Source of the DNA: Kaistia geumhonensis
GTDB lineage: Bacteria > Pseudomonadota > Alphaproteobacteria > Rhizobiales > Kaistiaceae
DNA length: 64,000 nucleotides
Assembly (NCBI RefSeq): GCF_030815145.1
Contig: NZ_JAUSWJ010000001.1
Coordinates: 3,488,001 to 3,552,000, forward strand
Reading direction: 5' to 3'
The translations under genes and the position numbers were made by a program. The notes below the pieces were generated by a model. The model made no database searches and was not told the origin of the DNA. It saw only the letters and a list, made by a program, of their open reading frames with translations. Below are positions 8,649 to 18,595 of the stretch, piece after piece (within the stretch, counting starts at the first letter, position 1; each line of letters starts with the position of its first letter).

Positions 8649-8830
8649 TCGGCATCCGGTCCGAGGCCGAGCGGCAGATGGGCAGCGCCGAAGGCGAAGC
8701 CGAGAATCGCCGTGGTGACGCGATCGAGGCGCGGCCGACCCGGCCAGAACGGCGGCTCGGGTTCCACGGGCTCGAGCGCCTCGAAGCGCTGGCGATAGGC
8801 GGAGCGGAAGAAATAGCTGGCTGGAATCAT
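8630..8830 (-). CDS. Small hypothetical protein (66 aa)
   Basis: A short frame starting MIPASYFFRSAYRQRFEA with an aromatic- and Pro-rich centre. The ATG at 8828-8830 has GGGGA about 9 nt upstream. Its 3' end overlaps the ThiF-like gene by 19 bp tail to tail. The first LacI-type operator-like site (8846) starts only 16 nt upstream. I do not recognise a function. The start-proximal part looks like a real peptide; the C-terminal part is Pro/Arg-rich and could be noise. Confidence 0.4.
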   Translation of the reverse strand: MIPASYFFRSAYRQRFEALEPVEPEPPFWPGRPRLDRVTTAILGFAFGAAHLPLGLGPDADHRRRR

Positions 8831-8845
8831 CACGCAAGTCCCCGA

Positions 8846-8940
8846 TTGTATCGATTCAAGTAGATGCCGCAATACGATTGAACCGGTTCAAATCTAGGAT
8901 GAGCTGGGCAGGTCGTCAAGTGGAATTTGAATCGATCCAA
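8846..8940. promoter_or_regulatory. Three LacI-type operator sites
   Basis: Three copies of a 14-bp near-palindrome with outer arms TTGAA/TTCAA lie upstream of the LacI gene: TTGTATCGATTCAA (8846-8859), TTGAACCGGTTCAA (8878-8891, perfect) and TTGAATCGATCCAA (8927-8940). The outer two each differ from perfect symmetry at one position. A central CG flanked by TTGAA/TTCAA half-sites is the classical operator form for LacI-family repressors. The array sits between the small minus-strand gene and lacI and suggests autoregulation with cooperative or looped binding. Confidence 0.7.
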
Positions 8941-9064
8941 GAGACTTGATATGTGAGCCCGTCTCGATGTCGGGGATGAAGCGCTGTTCCGCGGGGAGGG
9001 CGGTGCTTGCCTGTTTCGCCGCGGGCGTTGTTGGTTCTACAATGCGGCGACATGGAGGGTGCGG

Positions 9065-10123
9065 GTGACGCGGATCGTCAGACTGTCGGATGTCGCCAAG
9101 GCGGCTGGTGTGTCGCAGGGTACGGCATCCAATGTGTTCAACCGCCCGGACATCGTCCGCAAAGAGGTGCGCGAGCGCGTCGAGGCGGCCGCGCGCGAGC
9201 TCGGCTATGCCGGTCCGGACCCCAAGGGCCGGCTGCTGCGCGCCGGCAAGGTCAATGCGATCGGCGTCGCCACGGCCGAGCCGCTGTCCTATTTCTTCGA
9301 GGATCCGTTCGCGCGCGTGCTGATGGCCGGAATCGCCAGCGCCTGCGACATGCAGGGTGCCGGCATCTCGCTGGTGTCGGCCGCCAATGAAGAGAAGCTC
9401 GCCTGGAACATCCAGAGCGCGATCGTCGATGGCTTCGTGCTGTTCTGCGTCGAGGGCGGCAACCGCCTCGTCGAGCTGACGCGGGATCGAAAGTTGCCTT
9501 TCGTCGCGCTCGGCCTCGAACATGAGGATGCCTCCGTCTCGATGGTGGGGATCGACGACCGCGCCGGGGCCGCCGCCATCGCCGGCCATGTTGCCGATCT
9601 TGGCCATCGCCGCCTGGCGATTCTCTCGCTGCAACTCGTCGACGGACGAACCGGTCTCGTCACCGACGCGGAAATAGCGTCTGCAATCTATCACAACTCA
9701 AGGTATAGAATCGAGGGTTATCGTGCCGGGCTGGCCGAGCGTGGCATCGCCGCGGCGGGCGTCCCCGTTTACGAGACCGAGAACGACCGGATCAGCGTCG
9801 ACGCGGCGCTTGCATCGCTATTCGCCTCTCCAGAGCCGCCGACGGCGCTGCTCTGCATGTCGGACCGGATCGCGCTCTTCGCGCTCGAATGGCTGGCGGC
9901 GCGTGGCATCGCGGTGCCGGGAACCGTCTCCGTCGCCGGCTTCGACGGTGTGCCTGAAGGGCTCCTGTCCAATCCCCCGCTCACCACCATGGCGCAGCCG
10001 ATCGCGGAGATCGGCCGTATGGCTGTGCAGTCGATCTTCGAGGATGCCGGCGAGCCTCGCCATCTCCGCCTCGATGTCTCCCTGACGATCCGCGGTTCCA
10101 CAGCGCCGCCGCCCGCCGCCTGA
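9065..10123 (+). CDS. LacI family transcriptional regulator
   Basis: A 352-residue repressor with an N-terminal LacI helix-turn-helix (LSDVAKAAGVSQGTASNVFN, residues about 6-25), a hinge helix, and a periplasmic-binding-protein-like ligand domain containing VVGIDD-like and SVAGFDG motifs. A roughly 15-residue insert (about residues 195-215) lengthens the ligand domain. The GTG at 9065 is preferred to the GTG at 9059 because GGAGG at 9054-9058 is correctly spaced from it. Three operator-like palindromes upstream point to autoregulation. The ligand is probably a sugar, but it is not visible from sequence. Confidence 0.94.
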   Translation: MTRIVRLSDVAKAAGVSQGTASNVFNRPDIVRKEVRERVEAAARELGYAGPDPKGRLLRAGKVNAIGVATAEPLSYFFEDPFARVLMAGIASACDMQGAGISLVSAANEEKLAWNIQSAIVDGFVLFCVEGGNRLVELTRDRKLPFVALGLEHEDASVSMVGIDDRAGAAAIAGHVADLGHRRLAILSLQLVDGRTGLVTDAEIASAIYHNSRYRIEGYRAGLAERGIAAAGVPVYETENDRISVDAALASLFASPEPPTALLCMSDRIALFALEWLAARGIAVPGTVSVAGFDGVPEGLLSNPPLTTMAQPIAEIGRMAVQSIFEDAGEPRHLRLDVSLTIRGSTAPPPAA

Positions 10124-10139
10124 GACGGCCGCCGCGCTG

Positions 10140-11135
10140 TCAGAGCATCGAGGGCAGGACGCGATCCGGCGGCTTGTGACCGTCGAAGAAGGCGCGGATG
10201 TTGATCAGCACCTTTTCGCCCATCTCGATTCGCCCTTCGATCGTCGCCGAGCCCATATGCGGGAGCAGCACCACCTTGCCAGCCTCGGCGAGGCGGAGCA
10301 GCTTCGGATTGATCATCGGCTCGTTCTCGTAGACGTCGAGGCCGGCGCCGGCGATCGCGCCGGAGGCGATGAGCTTGATCAGCGCTGCCTCGTCGACGAT
10401 CTCGCCACGCGCGGTGTTCACGAGATAGGCTTCCGGCCGCATCAGCTTCAACCGCCGCTCGGAGAGCAGGTGATAGGTGCCGGGCGTGCGCGGGCAGTTG
10501 ATCGAGATGATGTCCATCCGGGCCAACATCTGGTCGAGACTGTCCCACCAGGTCGCCTCCAGCGCTTCCTCGACCTGCGGCGCGACGCGGTGGCGGTTAT
10601 GATAGTGGATCGAGACGCCGAAGGCCCTGGCGCGGCGGGCGACCGCCTGGCCGATCCGGCCCATGCCGACGATGCCGAGCCGCTTGCCGGTCACGCGGCG
10701 ACCCAGCATCCAGGTCGGCGTCCAGCCGGCCCAGTCGCGATCGGCCGAGAGCACCCGCGCTCCCTCGACCAGCCGGCGCGGCACGGCGAGGATCAGCGCC
10801 ATGGTCATGTCGGCGGTGTCTTCGGTCAGCACGCCGGGCGTGTTGGTGACCGCGATGCCGCGCTTCAGCGCCGCCTCGACATCGATATGGTCGAAGCCGT
10901 TCGAAAAGCTCGCGATCAGCTTCAGCTGCGGTCCCGCGGCTGCGATGAGCGCCGCGTCGATCCGGTCGGTCACCGTCGGCACCAGCACCTCGGCGCGCTG
11001 CATCGCCGCGGCGAGCGCGTCCGGCGACATCGGCACGTCGTCGATGTTGAGCTCGGTCTCGAACAGCTCCCGCATGCGGGTCTCGATCGCATCCGGCAGG
11101 CGGCGCGTCACGACGACATGCGGCCTCTTCTTCAT
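10140..11135 (-). CDS. D-2-hydroxyacid dehydrogenase (glyoxylate/hydroxypyruvate reductase type)
   Basis: A 331-residue NAD(P)-dependent dehydrogenase. The catalytic domain holds FSNGFDHIDV and TNTPGVLTEDTADM; the Rossmann motif is GMGRIGQAVA; the catalytic Arg lies in CPRTPGTYHL, Glu in YENEP and His in LLPHMGSAT. The TNTPGVLT pattern is typical of glyoxylate reductase (GyaR/GRHPR) types. Probable role is reduction of glyoxylate or hydroxypyruvate in the cytoplasm. The ATG at 11133-11135 has GGAAGG upstream. The gene converges on the LacI gene with a 16-nt gap. Confidence 0.93.
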   Translation of the reverse strand: MKKRPHVVVTRRLPDAIETRMRELFETELNIDDVPMSPDALAAAMQRAEVLVPTVTDRIDAALIAAAGPQLKLIASFSNGFDHIDVEAALKRGIAVTNTPGVLTEDTADMTMALILAVPRRLVEGARVLSADRDWAGWTPTWMLGRRVTGKRLGIVGMGRIGQAVARRARAFGVSIHYHNRHRVAPQVEEALEATWWDSLDQMLARMDIISINCPRTPGTYHLLSERRLKLMRPEAYLVNTARGEIVDEAALIKLIASGAIAGAGLDVYENEPMINPKLLRLAEAGKVVLLPHMGSATIEGRIEMGEKVLINIRAFFDGHKPPDRVLPSML

Positions 11136-11312
11136 AGCTCGCCCTTCCCATTGAGGCCGCGTTAACCACGGACCGGGCACAGTCCGATCGGGTGGCCGGG
11201 CGCGGCTGATCTTCAAGCGAAGCTTCTACCCGACGCGGCCGGACGACAAGTCCGGCGCGGCACCGGCCGTGTGATGATCGGGCTTCCCGCCCGTCTGCGG
11301 ACGAGCATCGAC

Positions 11313-11903
11313 ATGAAACGCAACACGCTCACCTCTCTCGTTCGGCGCCCGGCATGCGCGGGGGCGAATCTGGCGAAGCTGCTGCTCGTTGCGGCGGCCC
11401 TCGTGCTTTCCTCGGGGCAGGGCGTCGAACCGGCGATGGCGCAGGGCGCCGCCGGCGCGGCGCCGAAGCTCGGGCCGAGCGGACTGCCGCTGCCGCGCTT
11501 CGTGTCGCTGAAGGCGGCGCGCGTCAATGTGCGCGTCGGCCCCGGCCAGGACTACCGCATAGCCTGGGTGTTCACACGCTCCGGCCTGCCGGTGGAAGTC
11601 GTCCAGGAGTTCGACAACTGGCGGCGCATCCGCGATTCGGACGGAACAGAGGGGTGGGTCTTCCACAGCCTGCTCGCCATGAAGCGCACGGCCGTCGTGG
11701 CGCCGTGGCAGAAGGGCGATCCGCTGCCGATCCGCTCAAGCCCGGACGATACCGCTGCGATCACGGCCTATCTGCAGCCGAAGGTCGTCGCCAAGGTCAG
11801 CGAATGCGACTCCGGCTGGTGCCAGCTTTCCGACAGCCGATTCAAGGGCTGGATCCGGCAGGACCGGCTCTGGGGCGTCTATCCCGACGAGAGCTTCGAC
11901 TGA
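11313..11903 (+). CDS. Secreted protein with two bacterial SH3 domains
   Basis: A 196-residue protein. After an N-terminal signal-like segment (hydrophobic LAKLLLVAAALVLSS ending near AMAQG) two SH3b-type repeats follow: one with LKAARVNVRVGPGQDY and the WVF/WRRIRD strands, one with PLPIRSSPDD and SGWCQLS-GWIRQD. SH3b domains of this type bind cell-wall peptides or act as protein-binding modules in the periplasm. The start is uncertain: ATG 11313 gives the better signal peptide, with ATGs at 11271 and 11274 as alternatives. It converges on irr. Confidence 0.88.
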   Translation: MKRNTLTSLVRRPACAGANLAKLLLVAAALVLSSGQGVEPAMAQGAAGAAPKLGPSGLPLPRFVSLKAARVNVRVGPGQDYRIAWVFTRSGLPVEVVQEFDNWRRIRDSDGTEGWVFHSLLAMKRTAVVAPWQKGDPLPIRSSPDDTAAITAYLQPKVVAKVSECDSGWCQLSDSRFKGWIRQDRLWGVYPDESFD

Positions 11904-11930
11904 GAAAGAGAAGAAAGATGCGTCGCCGGC

Positions 11931-12380
11931 TCAGTCGGCGGCGCGACGCAGGCGGACGATGATGTCGACGCGCGCGATCTCCATGCCGGGGATCGGCTCC
12001 GGCAGGTCCTCGACCCGAAGGCCGGACACCGGGATATCGACGATCCGGTTCTCGCCCTCGATGAAGAAGTGATGGTGGTCGTCGGTGTTGGTGTCGAAAT
12101 AGGTCTTCGACCCGTCGACCGCGACCTCGCGCAACAGGCCCGCTTCCGTGAACTGGTGCAGCGTGTTGTAGACGGTGGCGAGCGATACCGGCACGCGGTG
12201 CGTCATCGCCTCCTCGTGCAGTCCCTCGGCCGAGATGTGGCGATTGCCGTCGCTGAACAGGATCTCGGCCAGCGCCACGCGCTGGCGCGTCGGCCGGAGG
12301 CCAGCCCCGCGCAGGATCGCCCGCACTTCCGATGATTTCCGGTCGGCGCGCGCGCCCCGCTTCGCCAGATCAATCCGCAT
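11931..12380 (-). CDS. irr: Iron response regulator Irr (Fur family)
   Basis: A 149-residue Fur-family regulator. Irr-type features are the RPTRQRVALAEILF winged-helix start, the VSLATVYNTLHQFTEAGL recognition helix region, and the His cluster DDHHHFF that takes the place of the usual Fur metal site and is associated with heme sensing. There is no N-terminal Cys-Pro heme-regulatory motif, so turnover may resemble the rhizobial HxH-only class. It represses heme and iron-use genes under iron limitation in relatives. The ATG at 12378-12380 matches family N-termini; the upstream frame is low quality. Confidence 0.93.
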   Translation of the reverse strand: MRIDLAKRGARADRKSSEVRAILRGAGLRPTRQRVALAEILFSDGNRHISAEGLHEEAMTHRVPVSLATVYNTLHQFTEAGLLREVAVDGSKTYFDTNTDDHHHFFIEGENRIVDIPVSGLRVEDLPEPIPGMEIARVDIIVRLRRAAD

Positions 12381-12572
12381 CAAGGAACCGTTCCGCCTGC
12401 ACAAGTCCGAGAACCGGCGGCCCTGCCCATGGCCGGCCACCGCGATGACGCTAACCTAACTTTCTCGGGAAGGTTTTGCAACGGTTGCGCATAACGATGA
12501 AAGAAGGGCCGGCGCTGGCGACGCCGACCCCCATTCTGATGCCGAGATGCGGTGCGATCGAGTCTTGCCGCG

Positions 12573-14156
12573 TCAAGCCTTGGCGGGCTGGATGTCCGTC
12601 GACCAGAGCGCCGTGTCGGCGGTGTCGTAGAGCGTCACGGTCATGACGCCGGTGTCTGCCGCGATCTTCACGTGGCCGAAGAACTGCAGGCCGGAGGCGG
12701 GAGACAGGTTGACCTGACCGGCCGGCGGCGCCTTCACATATTTCGCTTCCGGGCCGAAGGTCATGTCGAGTTCGCCCGGGCCGAAGGTGCCGGCATGGAT
12801 CGGGCCGGACACGAATTCCCAGAACGGCTCGAAATCCTGGAACTTCGCCTTGCTCGGGTCGTAGTAGTGCGCTGCCGTATAATGCACGTCGGCCGTCAGC
12901 CAGACGGTGTTCTTGATACCGGCCGCCTTGATGAAGCGCAGCAGGTCGGCGAATTCGAGTTCGCGGCCGAGCGGGGCGCCGGCATTGTTGTTCGAGACGG
13001 CCTCGAAGCCCTTGCCCTTGTTGTCGACGAACTGGTCCCAAACGACGAGCGACAGCGGCATGTCGGCGGCGATCACCTTCCAGGTCGCCTTGGAATCGAG
13101 CAGCGCCTGCTTCAGCCAGGCGAGCTGCTCCGCCCCCAGGAACGCGGCGACGCCGCCCTCGGCCGTCTCGAGATTGTCGCCGTTGGGGCCGCGATAGGTG
13201 CGCATGTCGATCATGAACACGTCGAGCATCGGACCGTAGGCGATCTTGCGGTAGACGCGCTGCGGCTCCGCCATCGTCGTCGCGATCGGCATCCACTCGT
13301 GGAAGGCCTTGGCGGCACGGGCGGCGAGGACGTGGATGTTCTTCTCGGTGTAGGCGGCGCCGAGCTGCTTGGAATCCGACCAGTTATTGGTGACCTCGTG
13401 GTCGTCCCATTGCGTCAGCACCGGCACGGCCTCGTAGAGGGCGCGGACATTGTCGTCCATGAAGTTGTATTTGTACTGGCCGCGGAACTCGTCGAGCGTC
13501 TCGGCGACCTTCGACTTTTCCGGCGTGACGATGTTCTTCCACTTGGTGCCGTCGGGCAGGCCGACCTCGGCCTTGATCACGCCGTCGGCATAGACGTTGT
13601 CGCCGGAGTGGATGAAGAAGTCCGGGTCGTGCTTCAGCATGGTGGCATAGCCCTTCATGCCACCGGCGTCCGGGTTGATGCCCCAGCCCTGACCCACGGT
13701 ATCGCCCGACCAGACGAAGGAGATGTCGCGGCGGCCGGCCGGCGCTGTGCGCAAATGGCCGGTGACGGGATCGGCGGTGATGTTCGGGTCGGCGAGATCG
13801 GCGAAGCGGACGCGGTAGAAGATCTCCTCGCCGGCGGGCAGGTCCTCGGCGAGGATCTTCACCGTGTAGTCGTTCTCGGGCAGCGCGGTCAGCGTCGGCA
13901 GGCGGCGCGGATCGGCGAAGCTTTCGGTGGTCGACCACTCGAACACCGCGCGCGCCGGACGATCGGTGCGCGACCACAGCACGGCGCGGCCTTCGCTCAC
14001 GTCACCGGACTGGACGCCATGCGTGACGACCGGGCGGTCGGCGGCGCGGCTGATGCCCGGGAGGGCGAGGCCGGAGGCGGCGACGAGGCCGGTCGCCGCC
14101 GTCGAGCGCAGGAATGCTCGGCGCGACAGACGGTTTTCAGTGAGGCGGATGGCCAT
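12573..14156 (-). CDS. phoD: Alkaline phosphatase D family protein (PhoD-like)
   Basis: A 527-residue secreted phosphodiesterase or phosphatase. A Tat signal lies at residues 11-36 (SRRAFLRST followed by a hydrophobic core, ending near ISRAAD). It is followed by the PhoD N-terminal domain (GVQSGDVSEGRAVLWSR) and the metallophosphatase domain with FVWSGDTVGQG, IHSGDNVYADG, WDDHEVTNNW and TADVHYTAA metal-binding segments. It probably releases phosphate from phosphodiesters in the periplasm. The start has AAGGA about 7 nt upstream. It follows argG on the same strand at 125 nt, too far to assume co-transcription. Confidence 0.94.
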   Translation of the reverse strand: MAIRLTENRLSRRAFLRSTAATGLVAASGLALPGISRAADRPVVTHGVQSGDVSEGRAVLWSRTDRPARAVFEWSTTESFADPRRLPTLTALPENDYTVKILAEDLPAGEEIFYRVRFADLADPNITADPVTGHLRTAPAGRRDISFVWSGDTVGQGWGINPDAGGMKGYATMLKHDPDFFIHSGDNVYADGVIKAEVGLPDGTKWKNIVTPEKSKVAETLDEFRGQYKYNFMDDNVRALYEAVPVLTQWDDHEVTNNWSDSKQLGAAYTEKNIHVLAARAAKAFHEWMPIATTMAEPQRVYRKIAYGPMLDVFMIDMRTYRGPNGDNLETAEGGVAAFLGAEQLAWLKQALLDSKATWKVIAADMPLSLVVWDQFVDNKGKGFEAVSNNNAGAPLGRELEFADLLRFIKAAGIKNTVWLTADVHYTAAHYYDPSKAKFQDFEPFWEFVSGPIHAGTFGPGELDMTFGPEAKYVKAPPAGQVNLSPASGLQFFGHVKIAADTGVMTVTLYDTADTALWSTDIQPAKA

Positions 14157-14252
14157 GGGGGTGTCCTTGTTCGCGGGGGAGAGGCTGGAACACCTCCAGC
14201 CTAGCCGGCGCGAATGACACCCCCTTCAAGGGCGTGTAACGCTTCGATGACG

Positions 14253-14269
14253 CCGCGGCGGGGCCGCGG
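14253..14269 (-). terminator. GC hairpin after argG
   Basis: CCGCGGC / GCCGCGG (14253-14259, 14263-14269) is a perfect 7-bp all-GC stem with a GGG loop, starting 13 nt past the argG stop. No U-run follows, so intrinsic termination is only possible. Confidence 0.3.
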
Positions 14270-14281
14270 CGCCGGCTTCAC

Positions 14282-15502
<1,221 letters not shown>

Positions 15503-15574
15503 GGAAGGGCTGTTCCGCAAGGTTTCCGCTGGCCCGGCGTTATAGACGCACGCCCTTGCCGCGGCAACCGCGCC

Positions 15575-16378
15575 TCAGAGCCGTGCCAGCGTTCCGCGCA
15601 GCAGGCGGCGCAGCTTCAGCCCCGCCCGGCCGAGACCCGTCTCCACGGCGGCATCGAGCCGGTCGCCGAGCGGCCCCCTCACCATCACGCGGTAGAGGAT
15701 GAGCACCACGCCCGCGGTCATGCCCCAGGACAGCATCACGTCGGAGAGGTAATGCCCGCCGAAGGCGAGGCGGTTCAGCGACAGGGCGAGGCCGACCAGC
15801 GCGACCGGGATGCCGACCGGAAGCCGCAGCGAGGCCGGCAGCAGCAGCACCGGCGCCAGCAGCCAGATCGCCGTCGATGCCTCGCCGGAGACGAAGGAGC
15901 AGTTCGAGATGCAGGCGCCGTCGAAGTGCCAGGCCGGCACGAAGCTCCAGTCGCCGCCGAAGAGGTCGGTCTGGATCGGGCGCGGCCGGCCCGACCAGCT
16001 CTTGAAGATCGCGTTGACGACGAGGCCTGGCCCGAGCGCGAGGCTCGCCAGCAGGAAGAGCGTCGAGCGCGGGCGGATCGCCATTGGCCGCGCCGGCCAG
16101 ACGAGCTTGCCGACGAGGCTCGCCGCGAGCACGACGAGCACCAGGATCACGAGCTGGTCGCCGAGGCGGCGCAGCGCCATCAGCGAGGCGAGCTTCGTCG
16201 CCGGGAATCCGCTGGCATCATGAAACCAGCCGGCAACGGCCGTGTCGATCGCCGGGAAGGCGATGAACACGGCCGAGCAGGCCAGGAGATAGAGGGCGAC
16301 CCACAGGAGCGGCTCACCGGCCGGCGCCCCCAGACCGCGCCGCCCGCTATCCTCGCCGCTCACCCTCTCATCCGCCAT
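15575..16378 (-). CDS. PAP2-family membrane phosphatase
   Basis: A 267-residue integral membrane phosphatase. The three PAP2 motifs are visible: KSWSGRPRP (motif 1), CSFVSGEAS (motif 2, with Glu where the usual PSGH has His) and SLNRLAFGGHYLSDV (motif 3 with His and Asp). About six hydrophobic segments are predicted by eye. Probable substrates are lipid phosphates such as phosphatidic acid or undecaprenyl pyrophosphate, or in some LpxE/LpxF-like members the phosphates of lipid A. The change of the motif 2 His is worth noting but is seen in relatives with the FVSGE form. Confidence 0.87.
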   Translation of the reverse strand: MADERVSGEDSGRRGLGAPAGEPLLWVALYLLACSAVFIAFPAIDTAVAGWFHDASGFPATKLASLMALRRLGDQLVILVLVVLAASLVGKLVWPARPMAIRPRSTLFLLASLALGPGLVVNAIFKSWSGRPRPIQTDLFGGDWSFVPAWHFDGACISNCSFVSGEASTAIWLLAPVLLLPASLRLPVGIPVALVGLALSLNRLAFGGHYLSDVMLSWGMTAGVVLILYRVMVRGPLGDRLDAAVETGLGRAGLKLRRLLRGTLARL

Positions 16379-16446
16379 CGTCCGCCCTCGTCACCGCCGA
16401 AGACGGCTAGCCGTCCCTGATGGCGAAGGCAAGGCGCCGGCCCGGA

Positions 16447-17364
16447 TCAGAAGGCGCGGTTGATCGAGATCGACAGCGTCTGCGTCGTGATCGTGTTCGA
16501 GAAATCGCCGCTGAGGATGCCCGTCTCCTGCCAGCCATAGGCGTTGCGGACGAAGGGGGCCGAGAAGTCGCCGCTAGCGCCCTCCGTGAAGTTCACGGCA
16601 TAGCTCGCATCGATGAACCAGTCGCGCGTCAGGAAGTAGGTGCCGCCCAGCGTCAGCGACGCGCCCCAGACCCAATCGGAACTGGAAAAATCGTCCGACG
16701 GACCCGTCATGTCGTAGGTCTTGCCGCTCATCCGCGCCAGCCCGACCATGTTGTTGAGATTGGTCGTCGTCTGGGAGAGCGAGGGGCCGCCGCCGCCATA
16801 GATGAAGCCGCGGCCGAACGAGCGGCCGATGAACGGCATCAGCGCGAACTGCTGGTTGAGCTCGGTCTCGTAGGACCCGACCACGACATGGCCGCTGACC
16901 GTGCCGTCCGTCGTGCCGTAATAGCGCCCGTTCTGCGGCACCGCGACACCATCGGCCTCGCTGGAGGCGCCGAGATAGGCATATGAGAGCTTCGCACCCC
17001 AGAGCCAGTCCGTACCCTGGAACTGGTGATAATAGCCGAGCTGCGCGAAGCCCGAGAGGGTCGTGTCCGAGCCGGACGGCGGATAGGTGGTGCCGCCCGC
17101 CGCGCCATAGGCATAGGGGACGCCGCCCTCATACATATGCGACACGCCCTGCGCATAGAGGCTCTGGTCGGTGACCGACAGGAAGCCGAGGCCGAGGCCA
17201 AGGCCGCCGAAGAAAGCCTCGTTCGGCATCAGCTGGGCCGGCGCCGCGGCCTCCACCGGAGCCGGCGGGGTGATCGTGAGATCCGCCGCCGTTGCGGCCG
17301 TCAGGCCCGAAAGGCCAGCCGCCATCGTTCCGGCGAGAGCCGGAATCGCAATCCTCATCCGCAT
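16447..17364 (-). CDS. Outer-membrane beta-barrel protein (Omp25/31-like)
   Basis: A 305-residue protein with a signal peptide (residues 1-27, ending TAATAAD), then alternating amphipathic strands rich in Gly, Tyr and Trp (GFAQLGYYHQF, WLWGAKLSYAYLG, WVWGASLTLGGTYFL) and a C-terminal Phe, as expected for a barrel folded by the BAM complex. Repeats of the porin-family type suggest 8-12 strands. Transport or structural role is unknown. It lies downstream of the aldo/keto reductase gene but separated by a strong hairpin (17502-17542), so it probably has its own promoter. Confidence 0.82.
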   Translation of the reverse strand: MRMRIAIPALAGTMAAGLSGLTAATAADLTITPPAPVEAAAPAQLMPNEAFFGGLGLGLGFLSVTDQSLYAQGVSHMYEGGVPYAYGAAGGTTYPPSGSDTTLSGFAQLGYYHQFQGTDWLWGAKLSYAYLGASSEADGVAVPQNGRYYGTTDGTVSGHVVVGSYETELNQQFALMPFIGRSFGRGFIYGGGGPSLSQTTTNLNNMVGLARMSGKTYDMTGPSDDFSSSDWVWGASLTLGGTYFLTRDWFIDASYAVNFTEGASGDFSAPFVRNAYGWQETGILSGDFSNTITTQTLSISINRAF

Positions 17365-17501
17365 GATTAGTCCCCGTCTTGCCCCATATCGGTCCCGCCG
17401 CTCGGAGCGGGACGCTGGCCACGCGGCTGCAAATCAGCAAGCGCGACCAATGACTTGAGGCTCGCATGCGTCCTCGATTCGCGACAATGGCAAATTTTGA
17501 C

Positions 17502-17542
17502 CATATCGGGCGGCGCCGCCGGGGAGCGCGCCGCCCGATATG
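17502..17542 (-). terminator. Strong hairpin after the aldo/keto reductase gene
   Basis: A perfect 15-bp stem (arms 17502-17516 and 17528-17542, CATATCGGGCGGCGC and its complement) with an 11-nt loop begins 7 nt beyond the stop of the minus-strand reductase. On that strand it is followed by GGTCAAAATTTG, which holds a short T tract. It is the best intrinsic-terminator candidate in the window. Confidence 0.65.
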
Positions 17543-17549
17543 TCCGAGC

Positions 17550-18554
17550 TCAGCGGCGGCGCTGCTGCGCGTGGAACGAATGCGGGTAGGGGAGGCGCAT
17601 GGCGCTCGCGCCGTCGAGCTTCTCCATCTGCTCGGATGTGAGCGCGATGTCGCTCGCCGCCAGCGTCGCCTCGAGCTGCTCGACCGAGCGTGCGCCGAGG
17701 ATCGGCGACGTCACGCCCTCCTTGGCGAGCAGCCAGGCGATGGCGATGCCGGCCGGCGGCTTGCCCGTCTCCCCGGCGACCGCGTGCAGCGCATCCAGCG
17801 TCGCCCAGGTTCGCTCGTTGTCATAGTCGGTCCAGTTCTCCGACCAGCCCTCGGCCTCCGCCTTCTCGATGCGCGAGCCTTCGAGCGGCTTGGTCATGCC
17901 GCGCTTGAACTTGCCCGACAGCCACCCGCCGCGCAGCGGGCTCCACGGCATGATGCCGAGCCCCTCCGAGACGGCGAGCGGCACGATGTCCCATTCGAGC
18001 TCGCGGTCGAGCAGATTGTAGAGCGGCTGGATCGAGACGAAGGGCGCGAGGCCGCCGGCGCGCTGCAGGCCGACCGCCTTCATGATCTGCCAGGCGGCGA
18101 AATTGGAGAGGCCGAGATAGCGCACCTTGCCGGCCTTCACGAGATCGTCGAGCGCGGAAATCGTCTCCTCGATCGGCGTCTCGAAATCCCACATATGCAC
18201 CTGGTAGAGGTCGATATAGTCGGCCTGCAACCGCTTCAGGCTGGCGTCGCATTCGGCCATGATGTGCTTGCGGCCGAGGCCGCGCTGGTTGGCGCCGGCG
18301 CGCGTGCCGAAGCGGACCTTGGTGGCGAGCACGACATCGTCGCGATTCTGATTCACCAGCCAGGTGCCGATGATCGTCTCCGAGACGCCGGCGGTATAGA
18401 CATCGGCGGTATCGATGAAATTGCCGCCGGCCGCGACGAAGCGATCGAGCATCGCATGGCTGCCGGCCTCGTCAGCCTCGCGGCCGAAGGTCATGGTGCC
18501 GAGGCAGAGCCGCGAAACCTCGAGGCCCGTCCGGCCGAGACGTGCATATTGCAT
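17550..18554 (-). CDS. Aldo/keto reductase
   Basis: A 334-residue NADPH-dependent TIM-barrel oxidoreductase. Catalytic residues appear in order: Asp and Tyr in [10 protein letters not shown], Lys in LATKVRFG and His in YQVHMWD; the coenzyme-phosphate segment is [15 protein letters not shown]. Best fit is the AKR subfamily that includes YajO/YdjH-like and plant-type members acting on sugars or aldehydes. GAGGAG lies about 8 nt before the ATG. A LacI-type palindrome 28 bp upstream (18582-18595) suggests repression by a LacI protein, perhaps the one at 9065-10123. Confidence 0.94.
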   Translation of the reverse strand: MQYARLGRTGLEVSRLCLGTMTFGREADEAGSHAMLDRFVAAGGNFIDTADVYTAGVSETIIGTWLVNQNRDDVVLATKVRFGTRAGANQRGLGRKHIMAECDASLKRLQADYIDLYQVHMWDFETPIEETISALDDLVKAGKVRYLGLSNFAAWQIMKAVGLQRAGGLAPFVSIQPLYNLLDRELEWDIVPLAVSEGLGIMPWSPLRGGWLSGKFKRGMTKPLEGSRIEKAEAEGWSENWTDYDNERTWATLDALHAVAGETGKPPAGIAIAWLLAKEGVTSPILGARSVEQLEATLAASDIALTSEQMEKLDGASAMRLPYPHSFHAQQRRR

Positions 18555-18581
18555 GGGAATTCTCCTCGCCTGTCGTCATGA

Positions 18582-18595
18582 TTGAAACGGTTCAA
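18582..18595. promoter_or_regulatory. LacI-type operator before the aldo/keto reductase
   Basis: TTGAAACGGTTCAA has TTGAA/TTCAA half-sites around a central CG; the symmetric arms extend to GATTGAA/TTCAATC. It differs at one base from the perfect site at 8878-8891 upstream of the LacI gene and sits 28 bp before the reductase start codon, a repressor position. Confidence 0.6.

Noticed and set aside
12552-14204. A 550-codon plus-strand open frame opposite phoD
   Set aside because: The antisense strand encodes a full PhoD with Tat signal and metal motifs; this frame has shadow composition only.
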